Source: a bacterium (lineage in GTDB: Bacteria > Bacteroidota > Ignavibacteria > Kapaibacteriales > UBA2268). Taken from it: a DNA stretch of 40,663 bases. Made by a program: the position numbers and the translations under genes. The DNA lies in NCBI GenBank assembly GCA_030431515.1, contig JAUIIX010000026.1, positions 1-40,663 on the forward strand, given 5' to 3'. The notes beneath the pieces were generated by a model. The model saw only the letters and a program-made list of their open reading frames with translations. It did not search any database and had not been told where the DNA came from. Shown here piece by piece: positions 1 through 8,695 of the stretch. Numbering within the stretch: the first letter of the stretch is position 1; every line of letters starts with the position of its first letter.

Positions 1-666
1 TCCCTGTAACATATAAATATCACCTTTATTTAAAGTTTTAGAAACTGATGTTCCTAATGTTCTTCCTTTCAATGTTGTATATCCTTGTCCTCTTCCTTTT
101 AAGTCTATAGTTATTTTTGTTTTATCTTGAGAAGATAAAACTATCAATCCAGTTTTATAAGTATTAGCTTCATCAAAATCCCAATAAGAACAATGTATGT
201 ATTCATTTCCCCAAGCATTTACTGGGATTGCAAGGTAACCTTCACTTGTTGTCCTTTTTGAGTTTATTACATAAACTGAAATAGGTTTTTCAGATTCTAT
301 TACGAATCCGTTTGCTGTAACTCTATCTTCTTCTCTGTTCTCAAATTGCCAGTTTAAGTCATTATCAGTACTTAATGCGATAATACCCATTTTTGGTACA
401 GTATAACTTCTGTCAAAACCGCTTGGGTTATAAACTCTTATTTGCGTTTCTTCTGAAGCTGCAATAAAAATTCCTAACAATTGTTTTGGAAAAGTTTCTG
501 TTACTTCATTTGGAGGAAATGCTATTACAAACTGACGTCCTAAAGCATTACTATTTAATAAATTTTCTTTTAGTTTTGCTTTTACTTTTGGTGGAACTTC
601 TTCCTTTGAAAATGTAATACTCGAACAAAGTATTACTAATAATGCAGTTAGTATAAAATTTCTCAT
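1..666 (-). CDS. IgGFc-binding-like secreted protein, N-terminal part (runs off the left edge)
   Basis: Read on the minus strand from ATG at 666; 222 codons are open to the window edge, so the C-terminus is missing. A GGAG Shine-Dalgarno (plus 673-676) lies 6 bases before the ATG. Residues 1-20 form a signal peptide (MRNFILTALLVILCSSITFS). The mature start contains GRQFVIAFPPNE, which resembles the G-x-F-x-x-AFP-x-N onset of the IgGFc-binding N-terminal domain common in secreted FCB-group proteins. Alternating beta-type segments follow. The role in bacteria is unknown; surface adhesion or structure is an inference. Such proteins often end in a T9SS sorting domain, which cannot be seen here. 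A 23-base palindrome lies about 50 bases upstream of the start. Confidence 0.75.
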   Translation of the reverse strand, partial: MRNFILTALLVILCSSITFSKEEVPPKVKAKLKENLLNSNALGRQFVIAFPPNEVTETFPKQLLGIFIAASEETQIRVYNPSGFDRSYTVPKMGIIALSTDNDLNWQFENREEDRVTANGFVIESEKPISVYVINSKRTTSEGYLAIPVNAWGNEYIHCSYWDFDEANTYKTGLIVLSSQDKTKITIDLKGRGQGYTTLKGRTLGTSVSKTLNKGDIYMLQG

Positions 667-714
667 ACTATTCTCCTATAAATTTTAAAATTTGTTTTTT
701 CCATATATTCTATA

Positions 715-737
715 AACAAAATAGAGGCTATTTTGTT
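715..737. repeat. Perfect inverted repeat between two minus-strand genes
   Basis: Arms of 10 bases (AACAAAATAG and CTATTTTGTT) flank a 3-base loop. It lies between the end of the LD-carboxypeptidase gene (795) and the start of the IgGFc-like gene (666). It could end the upstream transcript, although only a short broken T-run follows on the minus strand, or it could be an operator for the downstream gene. The sequence does not decide between these. Confidence 0.5.
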
Positions 738-794
738 ACATTTTATATTAATTTATTTTTTTAAATTATAAAAAATAAAAATAAGGAAAAAGAT

Positions 795-1829
795 TTATAT
801 TACCAAAGCTTTTTCACTAAATATTAAACTCTTATCATCTGTATTTATTGTAATTTCTATTCCTAAAGGTAAAATAAATTGTGAATTTGTATGACCAATT
901 AAATGGCCATACATAATTGGAATATTGTAAGTCCTTAATAAATCATAATATACTTCCATTTCACTCATATCCCAAGTATTATTAGATTTTGAATTACAAT
1001 CGTTACATTTTCCAATTATTAATCCCTTTATACTGTCAATTTTTTTACTAACAATTAACTGTGTTAACATTCTATGAAGTTTATAAGGTTCTTCACCCAC
1101 GTCTTCTATAAACAATATTTTGTTTTTAGTTTCAATTTCATACTTAGTTCCCATAAGTGAACAAATTAAAGTTAAATTTCCTCCAACTAATTCACCATTG
1201 GCTTTTCCTGCTTTAATAATATGAATTGGATTATAATTTCGTAATTTATTTGACTCAGGGTTTTTATATTCTATTAGCTCATTTTCAAAAAATACTTTCT
1301 CAAAAGAATTGATTGTAATATCATCAAATGCTGATAACATTACTGGTCCATGAAATGTAACTAATCCAGTAAGTTTATATATAGCTAAATGTAATGCAGT
1401 AATATCACTATAACCACAAAATATCTTAGGATTATTTTTAATAATTTCAAAATCAATACTATCTAATAATGATGCTGAACCATAGCCACCTCTTATACAA
1501 AAAACTGCATTAATTGAATTATCAGAAAATGCCCAATGAATATCATCAACTCTTTCTTTTACTGATCGAGTTTTATAACCACTGCCTGATTCAACATTTT
1601 TACCAAAAACTGCTTCTAGCCCAAAATAATCAGCGACATCTCTAACTTTTTTTATATCATCAGGGGAACTCACAGCAGTACCTGGAGCTATAATTGCAAC
1701 TCGATCTCCCTTGTTAAGTTTTTTTGCTTTAATTTTAGGATTATTTTCTTTCGACGCTAAACTCATTAAATTAAACGAACTAAGTCCAGCACCAATTCCT
1801 AATAATTTTAAATAATTTCTTCTTTCCAT
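795..1829 (-). CDS. LD-carboxypeptidase, peptidase family S66, with Tat-like signal
   Basis: Predicted 344-residue serine peptidase of the LdcA/MccF family, which removes D-Ala from the L,D bond of muropeptide tetrapeptides during peptidoglycan recycling, or cleaves related amide bonds. The start is ATG at 1829. The frame stays open upstream to 2078, but that stretch covers the divergent RSH gene and has no family match. Residues 1-25 look like a twin-arginine signal (ERRNYLKLLGIGAG then LMSLA), so export is likely, unlike cytoplasmic LdcA. GDRVAIIAPG (41-50) is the family onset. The catalytic triad is visible: nucleophile Ser141 in GYSDITAL, Glu242 in FIEDVGE and His313 in IGHTN. RGGYGS (113-118) is also conserved. 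Length is normal for the family. Only 55 bases separate it from the divergent RSH gene. Confidence 0.9.
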   Translation of the reverse strand: MERRNYLKLLGIGAGLSSFNLMSLASKENNPKIKAKKLNKGDRVAIIAPGTAVSSPDDIKKVRDVADYFGLEAVFGKNVESGSGYKTRSVKERVDDIHWAFSDNSINAVFCIRGGYGSASLLDSIDFEIIKNNPKIFCGYSDITALHLAIYKLTGLVTFHGPVMLSAFDDITINSFEKVFFENELIEYKNPESNKLRNYNPIHIIKAGKANGELVGGNLTLICSLMGTKYEIETKNKILFIEDVGEEPYKLHRMLTQLIVSKKIDSIKGLIIGKCNDCNSKSNNTWDMSEMEVYYDLLRTYNIPIMYGHLIGHTNSQFILPLGIEITINTDDKSLIFSEKALVI

Positions 1830-1884
1830 ATATTTATTTATTTTTGTTTTTATTAAATTGTAATTTAATATTTTAAATTGTGTT

Positions 1885-3654
1885 ATGGAAATATTTTTTG
1901 ACTTAGAATTTGAAGAAACCCTACCTATTGGAGATGACCAAAAGGAAGATTTAGAACTATTACTAAAAACAGCCCAAATAAAATTAGAATCAAAAGGTCT
2001 ATATAATGAAGAATTGATTGTTAAGTCATTTTGGTATTGTGTTGAAAAACATAAAGATGTAATTAGAAAATCTGGCAAGCCATACTATTCTCATCCTTTA
2101 AAGGTTGCTATAATACTTTTGAATGTATTTCCTTTTAGTGATTCAGAATCTGTATCAGCTTGTTTACTTCACGATACTATCGAAGATGTAGATGATGTTA
2201 CTTTTGAATCTATTGCAAATGAATTTAATTATGATATAGCAGTTTTAGTAGATGGTGTTACTAAAATATCAACTGATAATACAAGTAAAGAGAAAAATAA
2301 AGCTCTAACATATAAAAAAATCTTTACTGCTTTAGTTCAAGATATTCGAATAATAATGATAAAACTAGCAGACAGATTGCATAATATCAGAACATTACAT
2401 TATTTAAAAGAAGAAAAGCAAAAAGTAATTGCATTAGAAACATTAAATTTTTACACACCAATCGCACATCGTCTTGGTCTATCAAGAATTAAAATGGAAC
2501 TTGAAAATTTATCATTTTATTTCCTTGATAAAGAAACATATCAAGCTATAAAACAAGCATTAAGTGAAAAAAGAAAAGAATTTATCAACTATATAAAAAT
2601 CTTTACTGATAATATTCAAAAATCATTAAACGATAATAATTTAAGTCATACTTTAAGTATTGTTCATAAACATGAATATGAAATATATAAAATGCTTCAA
2701 GATGGGATATCACTTTCAGATATTGATAATTTCTATTCTATTGTAATAATACTTAACTCTAATGATATCACTGATTGTTACAAAGCCCACGGAGTACTTG
2801 CTAATGTATTTACAACAATTAATTTCTTAGATTATATTTCTTCTCCTAAACTTGACTGGAATAGATCTTTAAACTCAGAATTATATGGTCCTGACGGTAA
2901 AAAAGTTGAAATAATTATTAGAACTGAAGAAATGGAGAGTATTGCAGAAGAAGGATACTTATCTAACAAAAAAAGTAAAATCGAATCAAAAAAAATATTC
3001 AAAAAAAATGAAGTCGAGAATTGGGGAGATTGGGTTAGTGATATAATCGAATCAAAAGGTGAACAAGCAATTCCAATTATATGGAATTCAATAAAAACAA
3101 ACCTATTTGATTCAGGAATAAAAGTATTTGATAAAAATGGAGTATCTTACACTATTCCAGAATCATCTTCAGTTTTAGATTTTGCTTTTGAAATATATGA
3201 AAATGATGGTATTCATTGCACTTCTGGGAAAGTTAATGGAATAATTAAAGATATAGGTTATAAATTAAAAGATGGCGATCAAGTAGAAATAATTATTTCA
3301 AAAAAATCATTTCCAAAACCAGATTGGAATAAATTTACTGTTACTAATAAAGCAGTTGTTGGCTTATATCGTTACTTCAAAGAAATTAACAAAGAACTTG
3401 CAGAAAATAATGGTGAAAAAGAGAAATATGAATTTGCAATTCAAATATCAGGTGAAGATAGAGAAAGTATGCTTCAAAAAATAACTGAAGCAATTGGTAA
3501 AAATAATATGTTAAAATTAGATGTTGACACAACCGGGAATATGTTTTCTGCTTTTATGATATTAAAGTTAAATAGCAAAAAAGAACTGAATATTATTTTT
3601 AAAAGATTATTCTTAATTGAAGGAATTCGGTCAGTTGAAAGAATAATAAAATAA
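1885..3654 (+). CDS. RSH (RelA/SpoT) protein: intact (p)ppGpp hydrolase, degenerate synthetase, TGS and ACT domains
   Basis: 589 residues, against about 730-750 for a usual long RSH. The HD hydrolase domain (about 45-200) keeps RKSGKPYYSHP (His70), LLHDTIED (His96, Asp97, Glu100, Asp101) and LADRLHNIRT (Asp163, Asn167), so (p)ppGpp hydrolysis is expected. The synthetase domain (about 250-365) is recognisable by layout but altered at key positions. The region matching the catalytic Asp and Arg of D-x-x-A-x-R reads NFYSIVII. The segment matching PK-x-NGY-x-SLHT reads PKLDWNRSLNS, so the guanine-stacking Tyr is Asn326. E-x-Q-I-R-T reads EIIIRT. A TGS domain (about 411-472) and a C-terminal ACT domain (about 516-589) remain; the regions usually between them are mostly missing. 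I infer a SpoT-like, hydrolase-only, ribosome- or ACT-regulated enzyme. A TATTTTTG element at 1839-1846 may be its -7 box. Confidence 0.88.
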   Translation: MEIFFDLEFEETLPIGDDQKEDLELLLKTAQIKLESKGLYNEELIVKSFWYCVEKHKDVIRKSGKPYYSHPLKVAIILLNVFPFSDSESVSACLLHDTIEDVDDVTFESIANEFNYDIAVLVDGVTKISTDNTSKEKNKALTYKKIFTALVQDIRIIMIKLADRLHNIRTLHYLKEEKQKVIALETLNFYTPIAHRLGLSRIKMELENLSFYFLDKETYQAIKQALSEKRKEFINYIKIFTDNIQKSLNDNNLSHTLSIVHKHEYEIYKMLQDGISLSDIDNFYSIVIILNSNDITDCYKAHGVLANVFTTINFLDYISSPKLDWNRSLNSELYGPDGKKVEIIIRTEEMESIAEEGYLSNKKSKIESKKIFKKNEVENWGDWVSDIIESKGEQAIPIIWNSIKTNLFDSGIKVFDKNGVSYTIPESSSVLDFAFEIYENDGIHCTSGKVNGIIKDIGYKLKDGDQVEIIISKKSFPKPDWNKFTVTNKAVVGLYRYFKEINKELAENNGEKEKYEFAIQISGEDRESMLQKITEAIGKNNMLKLDVDTTGNMFSAFMILKLNSKKELNIIFKRLFLIEGIRSVERIIK

Positions 3655-3723
3655 GTAAATTATTATTGAATATTCTTGTCTTATTTCCGTCTATACAATT
3701 TTAATATAATTAAATAGAATTTA

Positions 3724-4485
3724 ATGCCTAAACATAAATTATCATTTAAAGGTACGAACAACAACACCTTAATCGCAGAATTTGATACACCAGACAATGT
3801 TGAACAAAGATTTATAGCACTGTATGCACCTTGTTTTACTTGTACTAAAAACTTAAGAGCTATAAAATATATCTCTAAAATGCTAAATAAAAAAGGGATT
3901 TCTCTATTTAGATTTGATTTTCCAGGTTTAGGAGAGTCAGAAGGGGACTTTAGTCAATCTAATTTTTCTACTAATCTTGAAAACATTAAACATGCTTACA
4001 ATTACCTTAAAGACAATTACGAAGCTCCTAAGCTATTAATTGGTCATTCATTAGGTGGTGCTGCAATGTTAAAAATGACAATGGAATTACCTGAAGTTGT
4101 TGCAACAGCTGTAATTGCTGCTCCTGATACGCCTTCACATTTAATTGGAAAACTAAAAAGAAATAAAGAAGAAGCTGAAATCTACGGAGTTTCAAAAAGA
4201 AACATTGGTGGAGAGGTATTTTCACTTACCAAAGGATTTTTTGATAATTTAATATTAAATTCAGAAGATTTTGATTTGAGTAAAATCACTAAACCATTAT
4301 TAGTAATGCATTCTCCTGACGATGATACTATTGATTTAGATTATTCTTTAAAGATTTTTAATCAAGTATCTGGTCATAAATCATTTATAACATTAAATAA
4401 TGTTGGACATTTAATGATGAAACCTAAAGATGCCGAATATGTTGGAAAACTCATTACTACTTGGATTGGTACATATTTAGACTAA
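3724..4485 (+). CDS. Alpha/beta hydrolase of the type usually fused to OsmC, here without OsmC
   Basis: 253-residue serine hydrolase. The catalytic residues are visible: nucleophile Ser109 in LIGHSLGGAA, an acid in HSPDDDT (Asp199-Asp201) and His229 in NVGHLM. The N-terminal half (APCFTCTKNLRA at 35-46, then FRFDFPGLGESEGDF at 62-76) follows the pattern of the hydrolase half of bifunctional alpha/beta-hydrolase/OsmC proteins of about 400 residues. The polypeptide ends right after the hydrolase fold (TTWIGTYLD), so the peroxide-handling OsmC half is absent. The substrate is unknown. There is no signal peptide, so it should be cytoplasmic. It lies 69 bases after the RSH gene and 72 before pepE and may share a transcript with the RSH gene. 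Confidence 0.85.
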   Translation: MPKHKLSFKGTNNNTLIAEFDTPDNVEQRFIALYAPCFTCTKNLRAIKYISKMLNKKGISLFRFDFPGLGESEGDFSQSNFSTNLENIKHAYNYLKDNYEAPKLLIGHSLGGAAMLKMTMELPEVVATAVIAAPDTPSHLIGKLKRNKEEAEIYGVSKRNIGGEVFSLTKGFFDNLILNSEDFDLSKITKPLLVMHSPDDDTIDLDYSLKIFNQVSGHKSFITLNNVGHLMMKPKDAEYVGKLITTWIGTYLD

Positions 4486-4524
4486 AATAATTTATATAAA
4501 TTTTACCAATAAATTAAATTTTCT

Positions 4525-4532
4525 TATCTTTG
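4525..4532 (+). promoter_or_regulatory. Candidate -7 element TATCTTTG before pepE
   Basis: TATCTTTG matches the Bacteroidota TAnnTTTG -7 consensus exactly and lies 25 bases before the chosen pepE ATG, which gives a short leader. No clear TTG -33 box is seen at the expected spacing, and the AT-rich background makes chance matches possible. Confidence 0.45.
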
Positions 4533-4557
4533 TTTTTATTTATAATTGAAAATCGAA

Positions 4558-5271
4558 ATGAAAGTATTACTATTATCTACATCGACCGTTCACGGAAAGC
4601 CTTATTTAGAATATTGTAATGAATTACTTGAACAATATTATCAAAATATAAAAAATCTTTTATTTATTCCATTTGCAAGACCAAGTGGAATTTCTTGTGA
4701 GGATTACACTTCAAAAGTTAGAGAGAGATTCGATAAACTAAATATTAAAACTACTGGATTAAACGAATATGAAGATAAAACCGCAGTTGTAAATGAATCA
4801 GAAGCAATTTTCGTAGGTGGTGGAAATACTTTTTTACTCTTAAATGATTTGTATAAGTATAAAATTATACAAGCTATTAGAGATAGAGTAAAATCTGGGA
4901 ATACACAATATATGGGTACAAGTGCTGGTTCTAATATTGGTGGACTTACTATAAATACAACAAATGATATGCCTATAATTTATCCTCCATCTTTTGAAGC
5001 ACTATCCTTAGTAAAGTTTAACTTAAACCCACACTATTTAGATCCTGACCCAACTTCAACTCATAAAGGTGAAACAAGAGAGACTCGTATTAACGAGTTT
5101 CATTCCTTAGATAATAATAATCAAATAGTACTTGGATTAAGAGAAGGTTCTGGATTATTAATTGAAAATAATAAGATTAGTCTGACAGGTGAACATTCTA
5201 TGAGAGTATTCGAAAAAAATAAAAGTGCTTACGAACTGAACAATTCTGATGATTTATCGTTTCTATTATAA
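4558..5271 (+). CDS. pepE: Dipeptidase E (alpha-aspartyl dipeptidase), peptidase family S51
   Basis: 237 residues from ATG at 4558. An in-frame TTG at 4546 would add four residues, but the ATG places MKVLLLSTST exactly where PepE proteins begin. The enzyme cleaves dipeptides with N-terminal aspartate in the cytoplasm. Visible are GGGNTF (87-92), the nucleophile elbow GTSAGSN with Ser122, Asp137 in NDMPI and His159 in NPHYLDP. These agree closely in spacing with the Ser/Asp/His triad of the E. coli enzyme (120/135/157). R-x-x-RI-x-EF after the His is also typical. There is no signal peptide. A lipoprotein gene starts 19 bases downstream. Confidence 0.93.
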   Translation: MKVLLLSTSTVHGKPYLEYCNELLEQYYQNIKNLLFIPFARPSGISCEDYTSKVRERFDKLNIKTTGLNEYEDKTAVVNESEAIFVGGGNTFLLLNDLYKYKIIQAIRDRVKSGNTQYMGTSAGSNIGGLTINTTNDMPIIYPPSFEALSLVKFNLNPHYLDPDPTSTHKGETRETRINEFHSLDNNNQIVLGLREGSGLLIENNKISLTGEHSMRVFEKNKSAYELNNSDDLSFLL

Positions 5272-5290
5272 TAACAAATGAGAATAATAG

Positions 5291-7246
5291 ATGAAAATCA
5301 GTTATAAAATAATTTTACTTTTTGCTTTATTGGCATTAATAGCTTCATCATGCCCAGAAGAGAATCCTGATTTAGTATCACCACCTTCTTTTAGTGAATC
5401 AGTAAATATTCGATTTATGAATATGAATAAAAATGCTGAATTTGCTTTAGCTTTTGATGGAAATACTGTTTCTACTACTAATTCATTGTATCAAATATCA
5501 AAGTATTTCAATCCAGATAACGATTCTGCTTTTGTTTCTTTATTATTAAACAATAATAAAGTAAATGAATTATCAAGAGTTACTTATTTTCAAAGAGATA
5601 TAAACTATATTTTTGCTTCAGTTCCACATCCTAATGATTTAAATAAAGACACAATCTTTACATTTACTAATTTGGGTGATATTGTAGTTACGGAAGTGCA
5701 AGCATCTGTCAAATTTGTAAATTTCTATGCAGATACTAAAACAAATTTTTCAATAATAGAAGGATGCCCAGGTGGTACTAATTTAACAAAATCACCTTTA
5801 AACTATTTAGATTATACTTCCGCTGAACAATTAAAAGCAGGTGAAGAATATGTTTTTTCAGTTATAAAATACTTAAACGAAGGATATGAAATTGTTGGTA
5901 CTTTCAAATCAATATTTATTCCTCAACAAGAATATTCTATTATTATTGCTGGTAGAGAAGATGAAGAAGTTAAGTTATTCTTATTAGATGAGTTAAATTT
6001 AGAAAGTACATTAATCGAATTAGAAAAAGTTAATACTCAAACTGCTAAAATTAAATTAAATAATTTAACAGAAAATAATCAAATTTTAACTTTAAATAAC
6101 ACTCAATTAATTCAAACTCAGTCTCTTTATCAATCTGAATTTAAAGACATTCCCGCTTGTCAATCAGCAAATTCAGAAACTTTTACCATTGAATCAAGCT
6201 CAAAAGTTGAATTTTCACCTGTAGTAAATCAAACTTACAACGCAATAGCATTTAATGTTTCTAATACTTATAATACTGAACTGATGATTATTCCTCCGCC
6301 TGAACTTTCAAAAAATAGAATTGATAAAGCTGTTGTGCGATGTATTAATTTAGGAGCTGAAGATATAGGTTTAAATATTTCAATAGGAGCAAATTCTAAC
6401 TTTGTAAATACAAATAGTTCTGACACTATAAGAAATTATAGTTCAGGATTAGCTTTAACAAATAAATTACTTTATAAAAAAACTTCAAACCCTGTATTAA
6501 TCGAAAGCGGATTATTACCGATATTAGTTTTCAACTCTAAAGAACCTTCTGATTACTTATATTCTTTTGTTTATAATTTTGAAAAAAACAAAAATTATTT
6601 AATTGTTTCTTACAAAATGAATAATGAAACCAAATATACTGTTATCGAAGAAGAAATTGATAATTTTGACTTAGTCCAACTTGAAGAAGCAAGTATAGTT
6701 AATATAATTAATGGTAATTTAGATTCCAAAGAACAATTAATTACAATGTCAAATTCTAATGGTAAAATCCTTAACAATGCTAAACTTAGCTTTGGATATA
6801 CTTTAACAAGTTTAATCAATGCATCTTTAACTACAATTTCATTTGATAATAACAGTCAAGATATAAATATTGAATCTGGGAAAAGAGTTTTAGTAGTAAA
6901 TACTAATAATCAAATTTATGATTTTCAGACTAATCGTCAAATATCAGATGAAAATAATTTTCAAATTAGAATTGCAAACTTCTCAGATTATGAAATTGTA
7001 AGAGTAAAAACATTAGCAGGAATTGATACTACACAAAGATTTGATGCTATTGATAAAAACATTCTAAGTAATTATATTAAAGTAAATAGTCAAGGTCGAA
7101 TATTTGTTATATTTGAAGATAGACTTTCTGAAAAAATATTTTACACAAGCCCAGAAGTTAATGTTAGTCGAAGAAAAATATATACTTTAGTTCTTTTAGG
7201 AAATAGAGAAAAAGGATATAATTTAGTAACTATTCAAGATTATTAA
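5291..7246 (+). CDS. Lipoprotein with about six DUF4397-like beta repeats
   Basis: 651 residues. Residues 1-20 form a lipoprotein signal with Cys21 in LIASSCPEEN, so it is probably lipidated; no lysine-rich export signal follows the cysteine. Roughly every 90-120 residues a segment begins with a V/I-x-I/F-x-N pattern: VNIRFMN (about 38), VKFVNFY (140), KIKLNNL (252), VVRCINLG (347), IVNIING (469) and IRIANFS (556). This resembles the onset of DUF4397-type beta-sandwich domains. No catalytic motif is visible and the function is unknown. An envelope structural or binding role is an inference from localisation only. It sits 19 bases after pepE and 3 bases before cysS, so it probably shares their transcript. 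Confidence 0.75.
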   Translation: MKISYKIILLFALLALIASSCPEENPDLVSPPSFSESVNIRFMNMNKNAEFALAFDGNTVSTTNSLYQISKYFNPDNDSAFVSLLLNNNKVNELSRVTYFQRDINYIFASVPHPNDLNKDTIFTFTNLGDIVVTEVQASVKFVNFYADTKTNFSIIEGCPGGTNLTKSPLNYLDYTSAEQLKAGEEYVFSVIKYLNEGYEIVGTFKSIFIPQQEYSIIIAGREDEEVKLFLLDELNLESTLIELEKVNTQTAKIKLNNLTENNQILTLNNTQLIQTQSLYQSEFKDIPACQSANSETFTIESSSKVEFSPVVNQTYNAIAFNVSNTYNTELMIIPPPELSKNRIDKAVVRCINLGAEDIGLNISIGANSNFVNTNSSDTIRNYSSGLALTNKLLYKKTSNPVLIESGLLPILVFNSKEPSDYLYSFVYNFEKNKNYLIVSYKMNNETKYTVIEEEIDNFDLVQLEEASIVNIINGNLDSKEQLITMSNSNGKILNNAKLSFGYTLTSLINASLTTISFDNNSQDINIESGKRVLVVNTNNQIYDFQTNRQISDENNFQIRIANFSDYEIVRVKTLAGIDTTQRFDAIDKNILSNYIKVNSQGRIFVIFEDRLSEKIFYTSPEVNVSRRKIYTLVLLGNREKGYNLVTIQDY

Positions 7247-7249
7247 GAT

Positions 7250-8695
7250 ATGCAAATCAAAATTTTTAATACTTTATCAAAAGAAATAGAAGAATTCAAA
7301 CCTATCAAGAAAGAATATGTAAGTATTTATTCTTGTGGTCCTACAGTTTATAATTATGCACACATAGGAAATATGAGATCCTTCCTATTTGCAGACTTAT
7401 TATATAGAGTTTTAAAAACAGTAGGGGATTATGATATAAAATGGGTTATGAATATCACCGACATTGACGATAAGACTATCAGAGATTCTAATCCTAAAAA
7501 TGGAAATTGGCTTGACGCTATGAAAAAATCAAGCAATGATCCATTTGAAAATATTAGAAATTTCACTGAGTTTTATATAGATTCATTTATCGATGATATT
7601 CAAAAAGTAGGAATAGACACAAATAATATATTTGAATTTCCAAGAGCTACTGACCATATTGAAGAAATGATAGAGTTAATTAAGTTAATATATAATAATG
7701 GTTATGCATATATTGCTGACAATAATGTTTATTTTAATGTATCTAAATGGAAAGAATACAAACAATATGGCAGATTAAAAAAAATTGATTTTGATAATTT
7801 TAAAAAAGGAGTTAGAATTGATGCTGATGAATATGAAAGAGAAGAAGTAAGTGATTTTGTGCTTTGGAAAAACAAAAAAGAAGAAGAGCCATTTTGGGAT
7901 TTTGAATTAGATGGAAACAAACTATCTGGCAGACCAGGTTGGCACTTAGAATGTTCTGCAATGGAAAAAAAGTTCTTTGATCTACCTTTTGATATTCATA
8001 CAGGAGGTATTGATTTACAATTTCCACATCACGAGGATGAAATTGCTCAAAGTCATGCTGGATATGGGATAGACCCTACAGTTTATTGGTGCCATTGTGA
8101 ATTCCTTGAAGTTGAAGGAAAAAAGATGAGCAAAAGCTATGGCAATTATTATACTATTAGAGATTTAGAAGAAAAAGGATTTGATACATTAGATATTAGA
8201 TTCTCAATAATATCACAACATTATAGAACAAAATATAATTTTACATTTGATGGAATAACTGCTGCATCTAAAGGGAGAAAAAGAGTACAGGACTTCATTT
8301 ACTCATTGCTAAATCAAAGTGAAGGTGATGAAGATTGTGATGTAAATGCTTTAAAAGAGAAAATATATTCTAATTTAGCAAATGACTTACATACACCAAA
8401 AGCATTAGCAGAAATTTTTACTTTTATTAATTCAAATAAAAATAAATTATTTAATAATAAATCTAAAAATGAATTATTAGAATTATTTAAAGAACTAAAT
8501 AATATATTCAATATTTGGGAATTTGAAATTAAATCTGAATCTATTCCATCAGAAATTATAAAATTAGCTGAGGATAGGGTGGAAGCAAAGAAAAATAAAA
8601 ACTATTCATTAGCAGATGAATTAAGAAACAAAATAATTGAATTAGGATATTCAATTAAAGATACTAAAGAGTCTTATGAACTAACAAAAGATTAA
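7250..8695 (+). CDS. cysS: Cysteinyl-tRNA synthetase
   Basis: 481-residue class I aminoacyl-tRNA synthetase that charges tRNA-Cys with cysteine using ATP. The HIGH-type signature is HIGN (38-41), a known variant in CysRS, and KMSKS is intact (292-296). Predicted zinc ligands that also select the cysteine thiol are Cys29 (YSCGPTVY), Cys235 (GWHLECSAM), His260 and Glu264 (FPHHEDEIAQS). MNITDIDDK (67-75) and GGIDLQFPHH are family hallmarks. The C-terminal helical anticodon-binding region ends normally. It begins 3 bases after the lipoprotein gene. Its stop is immediately followed by the stop of the convergent HDOD gene with no spacer. Confidence 0.97.
   Translation: MQIKIFNTLSKEIEEFKPIKKEYVSIYSCGPTVYNYAHIGNMRSFLFADLLYRVLKTVGDYDIKWVMNITDIDDKTIRDSNPKNGNWLDAMKKSSNDPFENIRNFTEFYIDSFIDDIQKVGIDTNNIFEFPRATDHIEEMIELIKLIYNNGYAYIADNNVYFNVSKWKEYKQYGRLKKIDFDNFKKGVRIDADEYEREEVSDFVLWKNKKEEEPFWDFELDGNKLSGRPGWHLECSAMEKKFFDLPFDIHTGGIDLQFPHHEDEIAQSHAGYGIDPTVYWCHCEFLEVEGKKMSKSYGNYYTIRDLEEKGFDTLDIRFSIISQHYRTKYNFTFDGITAASKGRKRVQDFIYSLLNQSEGDEDCDVNALKEKIYSNLANDLHTPKALAEIFTFINSNKNKLFNNKSKNELLELFKELNNIFNIWEFEIKSESIPSEIIKLAEDRVEAKKNKNYSLADELRNKIIELGYSIKDTKESYELTKD

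Noticed and set aside
1839-1846. TATTTTTG as the RSH promoter
   Set aside because: It fits the -7 consensus, but in a T-rich stretch the match has little weight, so it is noted with the gene rather than called as a feature.
1830-2078. Long N-terminal extension of the LD-carboxypeptidase frame
   Set aside because: It lies antisense over the start of the RSH gene, has no family similarity, and the ATG at 1829 gives a proper signal peptide.
4546-4557. TTG start for pepE
   Set aside because: The ATG at 4558 agrees with the family N-terminus; the TTG adds four residues without support.
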